DNA from: Clitoria ternatea
Taxonomy: Eukaryota > Streptophyta > Magnoliopsida > Fabales > Fabaceae
DNA length: 64,000 nt
Reading direction: 5' to 3'
NCBI GenBank assembly: GCA_037962975.1
Contig: CM075669.1
Coordinates: 192,766,501 to 192,830,500 of the forward strand
The notes below the pieces were generated by a model. The model saw only the letters and a list, made by a program, of their open reading frames with translations. It had not been told where the DNA came from and made no database searches. A program made the position numbers and the translations under genes. The number at the start of each line of letters is the position of its first letter. Within the stretch, counting starts at the first letter, position 1. Positions 46,804 to 59,414 of this stretch are shown in pieces.

Positions 46804-47921
46804 CTAATGTTCATCAATAATAGCTTCATTGATATTTTTGGGTTCTATTTGTGATACAAAAGCTAAGTGATTGCATGCATTTCTAATAGCGTTTCGAGTA
46901 CTTACACCTTTTGTTATTTCTCCTATAACATTGTCCAAGGGGTGATTCTTTAAGGTGATCTATTCCTTTTGTTGAGGTTCGCCGTTTTGTGCTATATCTC
47001 CTTCATTTTTATTTCCTTCTTCGTCTTCCAAGTTCATTTCTTGGAAGGTACCTACAAGATCATCAATTTCCTTTCTCAGAGGATTTTGGTTAAGTTCATC
47101 AAATTTGACATGTATAGACTCTTCAATTGTACATGTTCATTTGTTAAAGAGTCGATATGCTTTACTAGTAGATGAATAACCTAAGAATATTGCTTCATCA
47201 GATTTTGCATCAAATTTGCCGAGATTTTCCTTTCCATTGTTTAAAACAAAGCATTTGCATCCAAATATGTGAAAATAAGAAATATTTGGTTTTCTTTAAT
47301 ATAGGCCTTTATCAAACATCGGTTCATAACATGACACGCAGTATTTACCGCATCGGCCCAAAAATGTTTAGAAATGTTACTTTCACTTATCATAGTTCTT
47401 GCGAGCTCCACTAAAGATCGATTTTTCCTTTCAACTACTCCATTTTGTTGTGGAGTTCTTGGAGCCAAAAAATTATGATCAATGCCAATTTTTTCACAAA
47501 ACTTTTCAAAAAATTGGTTTTCAAATTCTCCCCCATGATCAGTTCGAATATATGCTATTTTCAAATTTTGTTCGTTTTGGATGATCTTGGCAAGTTTCTT
47601 AAATGCATGATATGCTTCATGTTTATGAGTAAGAAACAGAGTCCATGTATATCTAGAATAATCATCCACAACCACAAGACCATAGTAGTTTCCACCAAAA
47701 CTCTTAATTTTTGACGGTCCAAATAAATCCATATGTAAAAGCTGTAAAGGTCTATTTGTTGAAACAACATTTTTTACTTGAAAAGAAACCTTTACTTGTT
47801 TTCCCTTTTGACATACGTCACAGAATTTATTTTCGAACTTCAATTTTGGTAAACCAATTACTAAATCTTTTGAAACGAGTTTATTCAAATGGTCTATATG
47901 AATGTGAGCAATTCTTCTATG
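46804..47921 (-). pseudogene. Sirevirus integrase with frameshift
   Basis: The main frame 47888-47241 has a GAG-pre-integrase tail with the zinc-binding CDVCQKGK motif, then the DDE core: Asp in LLHMDLFGP, VDDYSRYTW, Asp in RTDHGGEFEN, and Glu in QQNGVVERKNRS. A frameshift near 47300 moves the C-terminal part (HIFGCKCFVLNN, then FDAKSDEAIFLGYSS) to another frame, which continues with stops to the RT linker (HPLDNVIG, AFVSQIEPKNINEAI). A stop at about 47921 separates it from protease. It would integrate cDNA into nuclear DNA. Confidence 0.93.
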
Positions 47922-48345
47922 TCATAGCCATGATTCATCCTCTTTAGTTATGAAGCATTGCACATCATTTGAAGCAAGGCAATCAAGATTAATCATATAA
48001 ATATTATCAACTCTTTGACCAACGAATTTTATTTCCTTGTTTAGCTTATTTTCAATTATGCAACCATTTAATTCAAAAACAATTTTATAGCCTTTGTCAC
48101 ATAATTGACTAATGCTAAGCAAGTTATGTTTAAGTCCTTCAACATATAATACATCGTTTATAGAAGTGGAAGAGTTTTTACCGACATTTCCGATTCCTAG
48201 TATTCTTCCCTTCGTGTTATTTCCATAAGTAACGAATCCCTTATTTCGTGGAGTAAATGATATGAACTTGCTTTTGTCTCCCGTCATGTGTTTTGAACAC
48301 CCACTATCCAAATACCAATGGGTGTTGCTTGCCTTGAAGCATACC
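47922..48345 (-). pseudogene. Sirevirus aspartic protease region
   Basis: The frame contains WYLDSGCSKHMTGD with the catalytic Asp-Ser-Gly, then NDVLYVEGLKHNLLSISQLC, the standard copia protease to GAG-pre-integrase transition. It cuts the polyprotein in the particle. It is open to the stop near 47922. Frame differs from the gag frame upstream (gag stop at 48358-48360). Confidence 0.9.
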
Positions 48346-48357
48346 TACAAAACAAGA

Positions 48358-48832
48358 TTAATTTAGAGAACTAGGTACCCATTGTATGTTGGGTCCTTTA
48401 ATGTTAGCTTGTGGTAATGTTCCTTTAGGAACCCATACTTTTCTCACAACCTTTGGTCCTAGCTTTCTAACATTACAATTAGATGCATTATGTCCTTTGA
48501 AGCTGCAATAGTTACATTTCATGAAAGGTGTAGATGATTTACTAGGTGGTACAAAGAAACTTTTATAATGTTTTTCTTTCTTGCTAGCATGTGATCCTTG
48601 ATTATATCCTAATCCGGTTTTATTAAACATGCAACGTTGTTTTCCAAGAAGTGCATCTAAATTATCCCTACCATTAATGAATCTCTCTAAGGTCTTGTTT
48701 AAGTCTAGGACCTTCTCTTCTAGATCGATGCATTTCTTAGCAAATTCGCAAGGTTTACTCTTAGAGCATGCTTGGACATTTTCTAACTCTTCTTTTAAAT
48801 ATTCATTGTCTTTGCAAACTTCCATAAGATGC
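48358..48832 (-). pseudogene. Sirevirus gag, C-terminal part
   Basis: Continues the gag coiled coil after the CACTA insertion: MEVCKDNEYLKEELENVQ, LEEKVLDLNKTLERF. A zinc knuckle CNYCSFKGHNASNC (CX2CX4HX4C) near 48510-48470 would bind genomic RNA. Removing the CACTA and one TGC copy restores the frame across the junction, showing the insertion hit an open gag. Ends at TAA 48358-48360. Confidence 0.9.
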
Positions 48833-48854
48833 CACCACTAAAAAAACAACTGTT

Positions 48855-49345
48855 AGCGACGGACGGAATTGGTCGCTAATCAATGGAATTCCCGTCGCTA
48901 AAACCATTAGCGACGGCGTCGCAGACGGGAAAGTGGACGTCGCTAAAACCCTCGTCGAAAACACATCAGCGACCACATACATGCCGTCGCTACCTTATTG
49001 ACGGCGTAAGGCCGTCGCTAAAATCGTCTCTGCCCCAATAACTGCAGCCGTCGCTAAGTGTTGCCATACAGCGACCTCGAGACCCCGTCGCTACTAACAG
49101 CCACCAGCGACCACCCCATGCTGTCGCTATAGGTAGTGATACAGCGACCAAGGCATTCCGTCGCTAGTGGTTGCGATGTAGCGACCACAATATCCGTCGC
49201 TAGTGGTTGCGATATAGCGACGCCGACGGCCGTCGCTAGTGGTTGTCAGGTAGCGACCACAACGTCCGTCGCTAGTGGTTACCAGGTAGCGACCACAACG
49301 TCCGTCGCTAGTGTTAATAAGTCAGCGACGGACGTGGACCGTCGC
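48855..49345. repeat. CACTA left subterminal repeats (CCGTCGCTA/TAGCGACGG)
   Basis: About 25 direct and inverted copies of TAGCGAC(GG)/(CC)GTCGCTA. From 49175 to 49315 they form tandem units of about 37 bp (CCGTCGCTAGTGGTTGC... TAGCGACCAC). In En/Spm such motifs bind the TNPA protein and decide the ends; here the binding protein would be the Transposase_24-type gene product by analogy. Confidence 0.93.
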
Positions 49346-49698
49346 TAACGAGAATTTTTAAATTTTTTTAAAATTGATTCAATATTGACTGGTTTTGTTA
49401 ATTTAGCTTTAAAAATATCTTAATATTTTGTATTTTGTATTGGCTGATAAAATTTTATAATTAAATTAAAATAATTTTTTTGAAGTAATGAATTATTATT
49501 AAAAACAAAATAATAGATTAAATTAATTTATGAAATAGGTTGAATTATTAATGATAGGTAGAATAAGGCTTTGTGATTTGAATGTAATTACCATTAAATA
49601 TTGACATAATAAATAAAGAATGACAAAATAAATACTGAATGAAAATATAACATAACTAAAAATCAAATATACAATGTGTATAAATAAAAGAACTACAA
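49346..49698. other. CACTA 3' non-coding region
   Basis: AT-rich sequence between the left subterminal repeats and the end of the Transposase_24-type gene on the minus strand, presumably its 3' UTR and spacer. No other feature seen. Confidence 0.6.
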
Positions 49699-51495
49699 TC
49701 AAGGTGGTGGGGGATCCTGGGGTGGTGGTGGGGGCGCCTGGGAAGTGGGGGGAGGTAGCCTCGCCATCAACTGCATCAGTAGCTCCTGCTGCTGAGCAAG
49801 TTGCCGACGAGTCTCGGCGTGCTGCTCCTCGGCCCGCTGTCGGTCCGCCTCGGCCTTCTGTCGGTCCGCCTCGTGCCGCTCCAACAGCAACTGCCTCTGA
49901 CGTCGCTCCTCCTGTAGCTCATCGTTCAGGTTTTGAATTACCTGAACGACCTCAGTCGGAAGACCAGAGGAAGACGAAGAGGAAGGGGTCTTCCCCTTTT
50001 TCGCCAGCTGCGTGCCGACACCACCCAATCCAAACACCCCCCCTTTCTTGTTCACACCGCCAACAGCCTCCATATAGATGGCGTTGTCGTCAGAACAAGA
50101 TAGGGTGGGAGGAACCTCCCCTTCAGGAGTGGAAGCCACCAGGTCCGCCTCCTTCTCGGCCCTCCTGGCCTGATACGCCTCCTGTAAATTCAAAAACAAC
50201 GATAGGATTAGTAAGTTGATTTGTAAATTATAAGCATGTGTCAGTTAAAAGTAAATACCGCTAGCTCCGTAGTCTTCTGGTTTACCCATGCACCGGCTTT
50301 GTTCTTCTTGGTCATTTGCATGACCTCAAACAAAGAAGGCTCCCGGTGCTCCCTCTGCTCCTGTGGTGGACAAAAAACATTGAGATTATTATTTGTAAAC
50401 ATGTAAGACGAATCATATTGGAAATGTTTAACATAAATATACTTACAAATCTTTTCTTGTGCTCGAGGGTTGAAATGCTACCCCCAGTGTAAACCGAGGC
50501 TGCAGCATCGGCGGCTCTGTTGGCCCTATTCCGAGCACTCGCCTGCTGGAATGGGACCCCGCCCCACTTCTGGACCATCCCGTCCCAATGGTCCTCCGGG
50601 ATCCAACGAGGGCGCTCACCCTTGTCCCTCACCTTCCAAAGGGTACTCTTGATGATTTTGGAGGTCTTTGTGGCAAAGACCTTCCTAATCTCATCAATCA
50701 TACCCTCCGCCCACTGGTAATCACGCTGTAAAATGAATTGAGAAATCAAAATTAATAACAGGTCTATTTTACAAATCAAGTCACAATAAATGAGCTAGGA
50801 ACTTACCGAGAAGGTGTCAAACCACCTATCTTGCACAACCTTCCCAGCATCTGTCCAAGATATATATGGACCATCCCACTGGGCCTTCAAAACCTTAGTA
50901 ATCGCTTTGGTAGTGTGACTACTATCAACAAAGCTGTAATGACAACAATTATGTTAGGAGTAAAACAACACACAATCTAGGGAGACACCCAAAATTTCGG
51001 CAGAGTCTCCCCTGTAAATGTAACATTTCCAAGTTTAAATAGTTACCCTGTTACAAACAGAAGAGTGCCCAGTACAATTCAATCTATACAAGTACTAATT
51101 AAAGTAACATCCAATAAACCAACAAGTCTTTCTACTAAAGTTTAATATAAAGTATCATACAAATAACATAAAAGTATTTGAGGTTTAGTCACTTACTCGT
51201 CTCCGGCCGGCACGGGTACCAACATGGGCAGAGGGGATGCCGGAGGTGGGGTCACCTGATGGCCATGGTCCTCCAAGCCACCAACTCCAGGAGTCTGCTC
51301 TGGGGTGGTCAGCTGTGGGGGTGATGGGGTGGTCTCCTGTGGTGGTGGTGATGGAGTGGTCTGCTGTAGTGGTGATGGAGTGGTCCGCTGTGGTGGTGAT
51401 GGAGTGGTCTCCTGCCCTAGGGTAGGAGTCCCCAGACGGGAAGCCGGGGTCCTGGACCCACCACCCCTACTGAAGGGCAGTCGACGTCCCGTCAT
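49699..51495 (-). CDS. CACTA second gene, Transposase_24 (Ptta/En/Spm) type
   Basis: Apparent exons, minus strand: 51495-51193 (starts MTGRRLPFSRGG, Pro/Thr-rich TTPSPPQ repeats), about 50938-50807 (HTTKAITKVLKAQWDGPYIS, ending at GTAAG), about 50729-50453 (WKVRDKGERPRWIPEDHWDG, FQQASARNRANRA), about 50363-50260 (HREPSLFEVMQMTKK) and 50183-49699. The middle matches the plant Transposase_24 family. The last exon has a long coiled coil (LNDELQEERRQRQLLLERHE, repeated ADRQRAEEQHAE) and a poly-Pro end. Probably the TNPA-like protein that binds subterminal repeats and partners the transposase in the nucleus. Splice sites were judged by eye; no stop was seen inside the exons given. Confidence 0.8.
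51305..51415. repeat. Coding minisatellite, about 30-bp units
   Basis: Four degenerate units of GGTGGTGATGGAGTGGTC-type sequence encoding the TTPSPPQ repeats in the first exon of the Transposase_24-type gene. Low-complexity, probably disordered protein region. Confidence 0.85.
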
Positions 51496-51529
51496 CTGTG
51501 GATAAAATAATGAACAAAAAAGGTTAGTC

Positions 51530-54500
51530 TCAGGATATATATAAACCTATGTATATATGTTTAACAACTACATACTCTGTGTCTGTTTCAGTTTCAAATT
51601 CCCCCTCAGTTTCAGTGTCACTGTGGTTATCTGTTTGAACAAGTTCATCAGTATCCAAATCAGCCCTAGACCGTTTTGATCGAGAGACAAGGTCTTTGTC
51701 AATGTGTTCACCCCCCGTAATGGCGAGTGTCTCATCCATTATGACTGGATCAATGTTGAACAACAAATTGGCATCGTTGAGCTCGTGTGGTGCAAGCTGA
51801 TAAGCGTCATCAACCTCCTCGGAGACATTGTCAGTGATCTGACTTCAGGCCTTGGCCTTGATTACTGCATACCAGTCCCGATGTCCTCCCGGGAAGTCGG
51901 TGTAATAAACCTGCTCAGCTTGTTGGGCAAAAATGAAGGGATCAAACCCTTTATATCTACCATTCTTCTTGACCTCAACTAAGCCGTAGTTGTTGTCAAC
52001 CTTTGTTCCAACACCGATTGTGTTGTCGAACCAATCACATTTGAATAGAACAATATCTCTTCTTAGTCGTCCAGAGAATGAAAATTCAACAATCTCCGTC
52101 AGCACTCCATAAAAGTCTTCTTCCAACTGACCGGCGGTGCCTTTAACACAAACCCCGTAGTTATGGGTGCGCATCCCTTCACTCCATTGAAGAATATTAA
52201 ACTTGTAGCCATTTACGTAGTAAATAGGCCATTTTTTAACAGTCTTCACCGGCCCCCAAGAAAGGGCTTGGAGTAAAGAATCTTCAATATGGTTGTTAGG
52301 GTCTTGTATCTATGTACAACATAAGAAGTAGGTCATTGTTACCATATTGACGGGAGTTAGAAGCAAATAGGCTTAAAAACACTTGGTATACAGGTCTTAC
52401 ATGTTGCGCGAACTAACCGACGAACTTGGATGACACCTCACTATGAATTTGGTCATCAGTTAAATCATTTTGCTTAAGTTTTAGCATATCTGTGTATAAG
52501 CTATTGAAAGAAACAAATAAGTTTAATATAAAAGCTACGTTAAGAATGTATAATATAACTTCTATGACTTACTCAATAAAGGGTTCCACTTCTGGGCAAT
52601 TGAGAAGAATGTACAAGTGAGTCGCCTTTCGATCTTTCTCATCAATGTAACATTTTGTGAGCCTGCCCCCAGGGTGACCAGGATAGTTGAAAATCGACGT
52701 TTGTTCATCAAACCCTGTGTGGCTGGCTACCCCAAGATTGCGGGGAATTCTACTCATTCTAGTTTCTATCTCCGTTGGAAAATAGAAAGAAGCAAAGGTT
52801 GTCATTTCTTCGACTAAGTATGCCTCACAAATTGAAGCTTCAACGCAGGCTTTGTTCGACACTTTATCTTTTAAAGAGCGTAAGAATCTTCAACATCATT
52901 AACAAGATGGTGTTAAGTTAGAAAATACTATTATAAGAAGTGTTTGCAATGAAATTAAAGAGTTCACCAAGCATTCACCTTTCGAATGGATACATCCAAC
53001 GATACTGCACTGGGCCACCAACCAAGGCCTCGTACGGTAGATGGATAGGCAAATGCTCCATGGAGTCAAAGAAACTTGGTGGAAAAATCTGCTCCAACTT
53101 ACAAATCAATACCGGGATAGTTTCTTCCATCTTCACAAGTTTCTCCACACTCAACGAAGTAGCCGTCAACTCCTTAAAGAAGTGACTCAACTCCACTAAC
53201 GGTTTCCAAATAGGCTTCGGTAAGGCATAAAACGCGTACGGGAGTAGTTGTTGCATAAACACATGGCAATCATGACTTTTCATGCCAAACACCCTGCCCT
53301 CCTTCACGTCGACACATCTACTCAAGTTAGAAGCGAATTCGTCAGGCAGGGTCAACCCATTCATCCAAATACACACAGCAATCTGTTGTGGTCTAGTTAA
53401 AGCATACTTTGCATGGGGTTTAAACATTCTTCCACGTCCCGCATCCCTCAACTCCAACTCCTTCCTAGAACACCAAATCGGAAGGTCTATACGACTCTTC
53501 TCATTGTCCTTTGTTCTCCCTTTGATGTCCATAACAGTGTCAAAAATATTCATGAAAACATTACGTTCAGTGTGCATGACATCAATGTTGTGTCTTAACA
53601 ACAAGTCTTTCCAATATGGCAAATCCCACAACACACTCTGCTTCACCCAGTGGTGTTCCTTACCGTAACCCGCAAACTCCTTAACACTCTTGTCCCAGAT
53701 GTAAGGATACTCTTCGACCCTCTGCCAAACCCGTGCACCAGATAACCTACGGGGTGGAGGTTCATTGACAACCTTGTTTTTCTTAAAAGCGGTTTTGTTC
53801 CTCCTAAACGGGTGATCCAACGGTAGAAACTTTCTATGATAGTCAAAGAAACTTGTCTTGCCACTAACAGGGAGTGATTCCCCCCCGGTATGTTCCATGC
53901 ATACAGGGCAAGCAAGCTTCCCAGACGTGGACCATCCAGAAAGCATACCATAGGCCGGGAAGTCGTTAATAGTCCACATCAAAACAGCACGCATCATAAA
54001 GTTGTTCTTCAAAGACGCATCGTATGTCATTACCCCGACATCCCATAACTGTGATAACTCTTCAACCAACGGTTGCAAAAACACGTCTATGTTCGCCTTT
54101 GGATTTTTGGGTCCTGGAACCAGTACAGATAGAAACATGACCTCCCTCTTCATACACATATCAGGAGGCAGATAGTATGGGGTCAGGATGACTGGCCAAC
54201 AAGAGTAAGCTCTTCCGTATTGACCGAACGGGTTAAACCCATCAGTACATAAGCCAAGTCTTACATTGCGTGGCTCGCCAGAAAAGTCCGGATATAGCTC
54301 ATCCAAACACTTCCATGCTTTCCCGTCGGAAGGATGGCAAAGAAACCCCTCTTGTGTTCGGTTCAGAGCATGCCAACGCATGTGTTTTGCCGTGGACAAT
54401 GAGGCATACAGGCGTTGAAGACGCGGTGTTATAGGGAAGTACCACATTTTCTTCCTGGCCGTCCGGGTTACCTTCCCTCTCCTTTTAACGGTCTTGTAGC

Positions 54501-55290
54501 GTTCCTCATTACAATGCAAACATTTTGTGACACTTTCGTCTGCAAACTCATTTTTGAACAGCATACATCCACCAACACAACACTCTATCTTCACACAACC
54601 CAACCCCAAGTTTGCCACTTGTTTCTTAGCACGGTACAGGTTTGCTGGCATTCTGTGATTACTAGGCATGGTGGAACCCATCAGATTGACCATCCTATCA
54701 AAACAACCTCCAGAAAGATTATAATCTGCCTTTAGGCTTAAAGCAGCTAGGGAGGCGGATAACTCAGTGTGACTGTTGCACCCGTCCCACAATGGAGTCT
54801 GAGCCGCCGCCAACAAATCATAAAATCTCTTCACCTCCGGATTAGGATCCTCCTCTATATTGTCAGAGTCCCCATGACCTGCTTGGTCATTATGTTCCAG
54901 CATACGCCCGGTGGAGGGTCCAACATGATCCATCACCATTTGTTCTATGTTGTTGTACGTATCCCTATTTCCTCCAACCTCGTAGTAAGACTGTTGCACG
55001 GTTACGTCTGATGGTCTACGCGGTAACTGCTCACCATGGTTGTACTAGCAGTGGTATGTTTCCATGAACCCTTTCTCAGTTAGGTGGTACATGACATCAT
55101 CCGCGTATTCAAAACTCATGCATTTACACCTTGAGCACGGACAATGGATCTTCTGAGTCACTTCAAATCCAGGCGTGTTTGCCGTAGCGAACGGAATGAA
55201 CTCCAATAGCCCCGTCATAAAATCCTCAGTCACTCGCCGATTGCGATCTAGTCGGTTGTACATCCATCGCCGATTTGCCGGTACCTCCAT
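51530..55290 (-). pseudogene. CACTA TNP2-type transposase
   Basis: 55290-55045: transposase-associated domain (MEVPANRRWMYNRLDRNRRV; CPCSRCKC zinc-like motif). 54999-52975: the TNP2/Transposase_21 core (CPVCMEHTGG, HNIDVMHTERNVFMNIFDTV) and the start of a DUF4218 domain (MKSHDCHVFMQQLLPYAF; LPIHLPYEA). Exon 52862-52569 finishes DUF4218 (FYFPTEIETRM); a short exon near 52510-52390 follows; 52249-51845 is DUF4216 (DVVLFKCDWFD-like); 51844-51530 is an acidic tail. Cuts and pastes the element in the nucleus. Three in-frame stops at positions normally Trp: TAG 55047-55045, TAG 52415-52413 and TGA 51847-51845. The 674-codon core is open, so decay is recent. Confidence 0.9.
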
Positions 55291-55981
55291 TTATAATATC
55301 TAACAAGCACGATTTCTGTTACGTTACACGTTTAAATTGTTATTTAACTATCGGTTGTGAATCACTCTATCTCTTTGATGTTGCAAATTGGTGGGGCCCT
55401 ATCCCATTCAGGATGAATATGCAACCATCCGTAACCCATCCCATAATTGTATGTCGTCTATCTTGAGTTGAATGAATGTTCATTCTTCAATTTCGGCAGC
55501 ATTTCGCATTGGTCCCCGAGTACACAGAGATACGTACGGTATGAAATACCACACGCAGACATGCACCCTGGGGGCAATACGAAACACCATAACCGAAATT
55601 TCAAATGAACATTCATTCAACTTCTCAAGATAGACCACATACAACATTGATGGGTTACGCCCTACAGGTTACAAATTCATACCAAACTGTCCAACCGGGA
55701 CAATTCAAGCTCCAACACAACACGGTACATCGACCGGTTGTTTTGAAACTTGAACGGGAATCTAATGGGTACACACACGACTAAACCCTACATTATTAAC
55801 GTTGTGTTTCATTTTTTAAGTTCCCTAAGAAAGGGAGCCTGCCGAAATTTTGGCAGAGTCTCCCCTGTAAACTAGACATTTCCCAAATTTACAAATGGCC
55901 TGTTACATATAGAAAACTGCCCAGTATAGATAAATAAACATATCATACGCATTGTATATGATATTCACAGTTATGAACACA
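55291..55981. other. CACTA internal spacer upstream of transposase
   Basis: Contains the likely first intron and leader of the TNP2 gene. An imperfect inverted repeat relates 55400-55500 and 55590-55680 (ATTCATTC/CATCTATCTTGAG-type segments). GCCGAAATTTTGGCAGAGTCTCCCCTGTAAA at about 55840-55870 recurs near 50995-51015. Confidence 0.5.
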
Positions 55982-56218
55982 AAATCATGTTATCAATATA
56001 TAAAATCAACGGCTAATGAGCTCTGCTCTCCACTAACAAACAACATTACACATGCATCGTAAATCATGTTATCAGCACACAAAACCAATGCCTAATGAGC
56101 TCTGCTCTCCACTAACAAACAACATTACACATGCATAAAAAATCATGTTATCAGCACACAAAATCACTGCCTAATGAGCTCAGCTCTCCACTAACAAACA
56201 ACAATCAACATACATACA
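55982..56218. repeat. 79-bp tandem repeat, three copies
   Basis: Units start at 55982, 56061 and 56140 with AAATCATGTTATCA and contain CTAATGAGCTC(T/A)GCTCTCC and CACTAACAAACAACA. Units are over 90% alike by eye. Within the CACTA. Confidence 0.92.
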
Positions 56219-56495
56219 CGGCAAATCCCACAACACACATAGCCGGATAAGTTAGCGTTAGGGGATTACCTGGGAATGAGAGATAGCGATGAAGACAAAG
56301 CTGATGAGGGTCGAACACGAACCACACGTAAGGTGTCTTGGTCTGCATGACAAACTCTAGTTAGAATGGAAATTGAGTCATCAAAAGAAAAAGTTTTATT
56401 GGCCTTTGCTAATCATACATTTTCAATGAACTTTAGCAAGGTTGTCAGACTCGAGAGTCTACCAAGACTCGTTTTGGCTAGGTAGACTCGACTCG

Positions 56496-56521
56496 TAAAC
56501 TCGTAAGAGTTTACGAGTTTA
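56496..56521. repeat. Short perfect hairpin
   Basis: TAAACTCGTAA and its reverse complement TTACGAGTTTA separated by four bases. GACTCG repeats cluster just upstream (56450-56495). Role unknown. Confidence 0.85.
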
Positions 56522-56839
56522 CCTCATGCTAAAAATTGTATCAAATTAATATTAAGCATGCATCCAAACAATATATAACATACTAAAATAGTTAAAAAAT
56601 AAATAAACGCTTCTACCAGCGGGTATGACTAACATATTACCTACACACGTCACGTTGCATTGCTATTAAACTAGTCACTAAATTCTGGTGGAGACCAAAG
56701 AGTGTAGAGAAACAATTGAGGAAACAAGGAGTTAGAGGCAATTTATACAAGCTTTTGTATTTTAAAAGAGTTAATTTTTGTACAGTGACTCAGATACCAT
56801 TCCTTTCCAAAAAAATTTTGAGGAGGAGGATGATCATGG

Positions 56840-57434
56840 CCCGTGGGTTTTGGGATGGAGGAGGGTTTTGGGATTTGGACATTTCCACTCCTAAGACGCT
56901 TGATGGGTTGGCATGTCCTGTTCCTGGAGACCCTCTCCCTTTGGGTTTGTCCCGTGGCACAAAGCTTTCTAGACCCCGACAGCTCCATTTCATGCACGCC
57001 CCTCTCATTCCTTCCTACTCCATTCTCCATGGCCTCTCTCTCCACCGTGTCCTCTCCCTCCCCCTCCTCCATGACTGGCAAGTCTCTCCCTTCCATCTTC
57101 TTACCTCTGCTTTTGTTGCCTGACCATGTGTCTGCTCTGCAACTTTTTCAGGTTTCTGTTTTTAAATGGTCAGTTCAATTTGCAGAGATTTGTTTCCTTT
57201 GTTAAGATTGAACCCAAAAAGCCTAAGGGCTTTTCCTCTTGGTTAAAAACCATTGGGAGACATCTGCAGAAGAAATCACTGTATGCCCTCCGCTTCTTCT
57301 CTGAGTTACAGTTGACGCCGGATGATATTTTACTTTTAGGCTTAGATGCATATGGCTATAGTGATCAGCGTCGTGCAAAAGCAGCCCTACATCATAAGGC
57401 AAGTGTCAATATGTATCCTCTTATGAATTTCTAA
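56840..57434 (+). pseudogene. Possible captured host gene fragment in CACTA
   Basis: Plus-strand, opposite to the transposon genes, and clearly less AT-rich. One frame reads MASLSTVSSPSPSSMTG near 57029; another, from about 57180, reads FVKIEPKKPKGFSSWLKTIG, RHLQKKSLYALRFFSEL, LTPDDILLLGLDAYGYSD, QRRAKAALHHK. A TTTTTCAG acceptor lies near 57150 and AAG|GCAAGT, a possible donor, near 57400. The sequence looks like protein-coding exon sequence, but I do not recognise the parent gene. CACTA elements often carry such fragments. Confidence 0.4.
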
Positions 57435-58206
57435 GTTTTACGACCCTGCAGGTTAGACTTTGTGGACTAGTAACACTTGAAAGGAGGGATATATATACCT
57501 ACATTAAATCTAGTGAACTAATGTTTTATGTGGAATTTATGATTAATTTTAGGTTACCCTTTAGCCTTAGTTGTCAGATTCAAGGGGCAAGGAAAGTAAT
57601 TTGCAGCAGATTGGTTTAGAACCCAGAGGGCTATAGGTCCAAAATTCTGCATAACCATTTAAAATGAAGATGACATTGTAATTTCAATCACAAGACTAAC
57701 TAGAAGGGCAGATAATGTAGAATGAAACGGAACTGAAAAACTCTTGGAATCGGTGTAACCGTATGACATATTTCTTTCAAATCATCACGTGTCTGCCTCA
57801 GGGATTATTGGTGAGTTTTCTCCTTGTTTGTAACATTTTTGCTAACACATTCTACAATTGGACAACTATATTTTACTTAGTGAAGAAGAGGAGAAACTGT
57901 TAGATTTTTTCCCTAACGTGTCAAATTCTTTGTTTAATTATTCTATCATTAGATGAAAGGATTTGGGAGCCTTTGGGATGTATTACTTGAGGTGGTGGGT
58001 ACAAAGACTGTATATTTGTAGGCTTAGTAGCGAATGGTGAACAAGACAAGAGTATGTTGCCATTGATTATGAGTATCTTTTCTTTTGCGAGTTGCCACAA
58101 GCATTTTCTGTTACTTTGGTTATAGATGCTTTTAGTATATGCTTATTATTTCCTTGAATTCTTTAATGGTAAGGTGCTGCTGCAACCACTGCTTTTGGGG
58201 ATACTT
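57435..58206. other. CACTA interior, no gene recognised
   Basis: Non-coding, intron-like sequence following the candidate captured exon. Nothing specific seen. Confidence 0.4.
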
Positions 58207-58430
58207 CAATTCAATTTACAACTTCACTATACAAAAACTAAAACTAACCTACTCAAACTGTTTACATATTAATATCTATATTAATATTTTGTATTATACC
58301 CCTAAGTAAGATTAATATCAATTCAATTTACAACTTCACTATACAAAAACTAAAACTAACCTACTCAAACTATTTACATATTAATATCTATATTAATATT
58401 TTGTATTATACCCCTAAGTAAGATTAATAT
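58207..58430. repeat. 112-bp tandem duplication
   Basis: 58207-58318 and 58319-58430 are nearly identical, starting CAATTCAATTTACAAC. Only one or two differences (GTTTACAT against ATTTACAT). A young duplication inside the CACTA. Confidence 0.95.
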
Positions 58431-59414
58431 CCTGTATAAGCTTTACAAGTTATTTTAGAAATTGAGGGTCACTAGGCGAGCAATTTATTTTCTTCACAAT
58501 AACATTGACATTGATAAACCAACCTGCATGTTGCAGAACAATTACTATGATTTATACTCTCTATGTCCAAATCCTGAAACGTTTCTACACATAGCAAATC
58601 AAATCAAATCCCTAGCTTGTGTCTTCAGCCTCAAAATAAAATATAATAAAAAAAGTATATTCATAGAGGGAAGACAACAAGAAGATCGGATACAAAATAC
58701 AAGCGTGTTTTCCTGTTGAGGGTGAAGACAGGTCCGTGCAATAACAGATTCATGTTTCCATGAATATGGAAAGTATACCAATACCGTCCTTTTAGATATC
58801 AAATTTGTCATTCTCCAAATAAGAAAAGATATTTCATCAAACAAAACAAGAAGTACAAGACCAGAGGTTGCAATACTGAACAAAGAAACACATGAAAGGC
58901 ACAAACTGGTTGCATTATTAGACAAAGAAACACATGTAATGTATGGCACACATTTCTCTCTAAAAACACAAAGGATAATGAACACAAGCTTTACAAGTTT
59001 GTTACCTGTTTGCTACACCTGATGGCAGACTTAGGGGACTTCTGAACAGAGACAGAGGGGGAGACAGCTCCAAGCCAGGGACGGGACACAGGGAGGGAGG
59101 TCGACGGCTGGAGGAAGAAGGGAGGAAGGGAGGGAGGTCGACGGCTGGAGGGAGGTTGACAGAGGGAGGGACGGAGCCTCGAACGGCCACAACTTCCAAC
59201 GGAGAGGGTCACCGTCGTTTGTGAGGGGGAGACGGAGGTTTGGAGCTTCGTGAGAGAGGTCGTGGTGGTTTGGTGGTTCGTGAGGCGCAGAGAGGGAAAA
59301 AAGAGGGATTAGAGGTGATGGACGGGGATTGAGGGAGGGGGAGACGGCTGAGAGGGGCAAGGGAGCGGTAGGGCAAATGAGAGGGAAAGGGGTTGCTCGA
59401 AGATACATTAAAAA
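58431..59414 (-). other. CACTA right interior, probable transposase leader
   Basis: From 59000 to 59400 the minus strand is CT/CCTCC-rich, typical of a 5' leader near the transcription start of CACTA genes, with low-complexity Pro/Ser/Leu frames that look non-coding. 58431-58990 shows no gene. Confidence 0.45.

Noticed and set aside
49136..49348. ORF with repeated VASGCxVATT units
   Set aside because: Translation of the CACTA subterminal tandem repeats; not a gene.
56743..57096. Minus-strand ORF in the CACTA interior
   Set aside because: Antisense of the candidate captured segment with low-complexity ends and no known motif.
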